DNA of 5,894 bases, from NCBI GenBank assembly GCA_002435835.1, contig DIVM01000261.1, positions 1-5,894 of the forward strand, read 5' to 3'. How positions within the stretch are numbered: position 1 is the stretch's first letter; each line of letters begins with the position of its first letter. This document shows positions 5,753 to 5,894 of the stretch, piece by piece. Both the position numbers and the translations under genes were made by a program. The stretch is from Firmicutes bacterium UBA6132. GTDB taxonomy: Bacteria > Bacillota_A > Clostridia > Tissierellales > Sedimentibacteraceae. Under the pieces are notes generated by a model. That model was given only the letters and a program-made list of their open reading frames with translations. It did not search any database and was not told the DNA's origin.

Positions 5753-5894
5753 TGCATGTTATAATAGATTATGGAATGGGTAATTTGGCTTCAGTTCAAA
5801 GGGCATTTGAAAAATTAAATGTTGAAACTAAAATAAGCAGCAAAATCGAAGATATAAAAGAAGCTAAGTCATTAATTTTACCTGGTGTTGGAGC
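5752..5894 (+). CDS. hisH: Imidazole glycerol phosphate synthase glutaminase subunit HisH, N-terminal part
   Basis: Releases ammonia from glutamine and passes it to HisF, which uses it to form imidazole glycerol phosphate and AICAR. Only 47 codons are in the window. The start MHVIIDYGMGNLASV (1-15) and LILPGVGA (41-48, the last codon incomplete) are typical of HisH class I glutamine amidotransferases. The catalytic Cys-His-Glu triad lies beyond the edge and cannot be checked. AAAGGAG (5738-5744) is seven bases upstream, and the ATG overlaps the hisB stop by one base. Position after hisB supports HisH over PabA/TrpG. Confidence 0.92.
   Translation, partial: MHVIIDYGMGNLASVQRAFEKLNVETKISSKIEDIKEAKSLILPGVG

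Overview
The window is AT-rich DNA with polypurine Shine-Dalgarno sites, strong sigma-A-type promoters and tightly packed genes. This points to a low-GC Firmicute, most likely Clostridium sensu stricto; the species is not determined. It carries the 5' part of a histidine biosynthesis operon, and a divergent metal transporter gene runs off the left edge.

Layout. Positions 1-589, minus strand: the N-terminal 196 codons of a ZIP-family (GufA/ZupT-like) divalent-metal transporter. Its promoter is at 655-683, with an inverted repeat over the -10 box. Positions 590-851 form the divergent control region: the ZIP promoter and operator-like dyad, an unexplained inverted repeat (694-718), and a near-consensus his promoter (TTGACA, 17 bp, TATAAT, 801-829). 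Positions 852-1049 are a his attenuator: a 22-codon leader peptide with four consecutive His codons, mutually exclusive hairpins, and an intrinsic terminator ending in eight T. Positions 1051-1257 lie between the terminator and hisZ. They hold an unexplained segment with about 50% GC in its core, bounded by imperfect inverted repeats of about 20 bases and containing two kinds of direct repeat.

Positions 1258-5894 carry hisZ, hisG, hisD, hisC, hisB and the start of hisH, all on the plus strand. Start and stop codons overlap or nearly touch, except for a 27-base gap between hisD and hisC. HisZ plus short-form HisG make the first enzyme, ATP phosphoribosyltransferase. HisB (dehydratase), HisC (aminotransferase) and HisD (dehydrogenase) carry out the late steps. 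HisH is the glutaminase half of imidazole glycerol phosphate synthase, so hisA, hisF and hisI/E probably follow beyond the right edge.

The enzymes are ordinary. The interesting parts are non-coding: a leader-peptide attenuator whose competing pairings can be traced base by base, and the GC-rich repeat-bearing segment just behind its terminator. That segment could be a small non-autonomous mobile element or an additional structured RNA in the read-through transcript. I do not recognise it as a named family.
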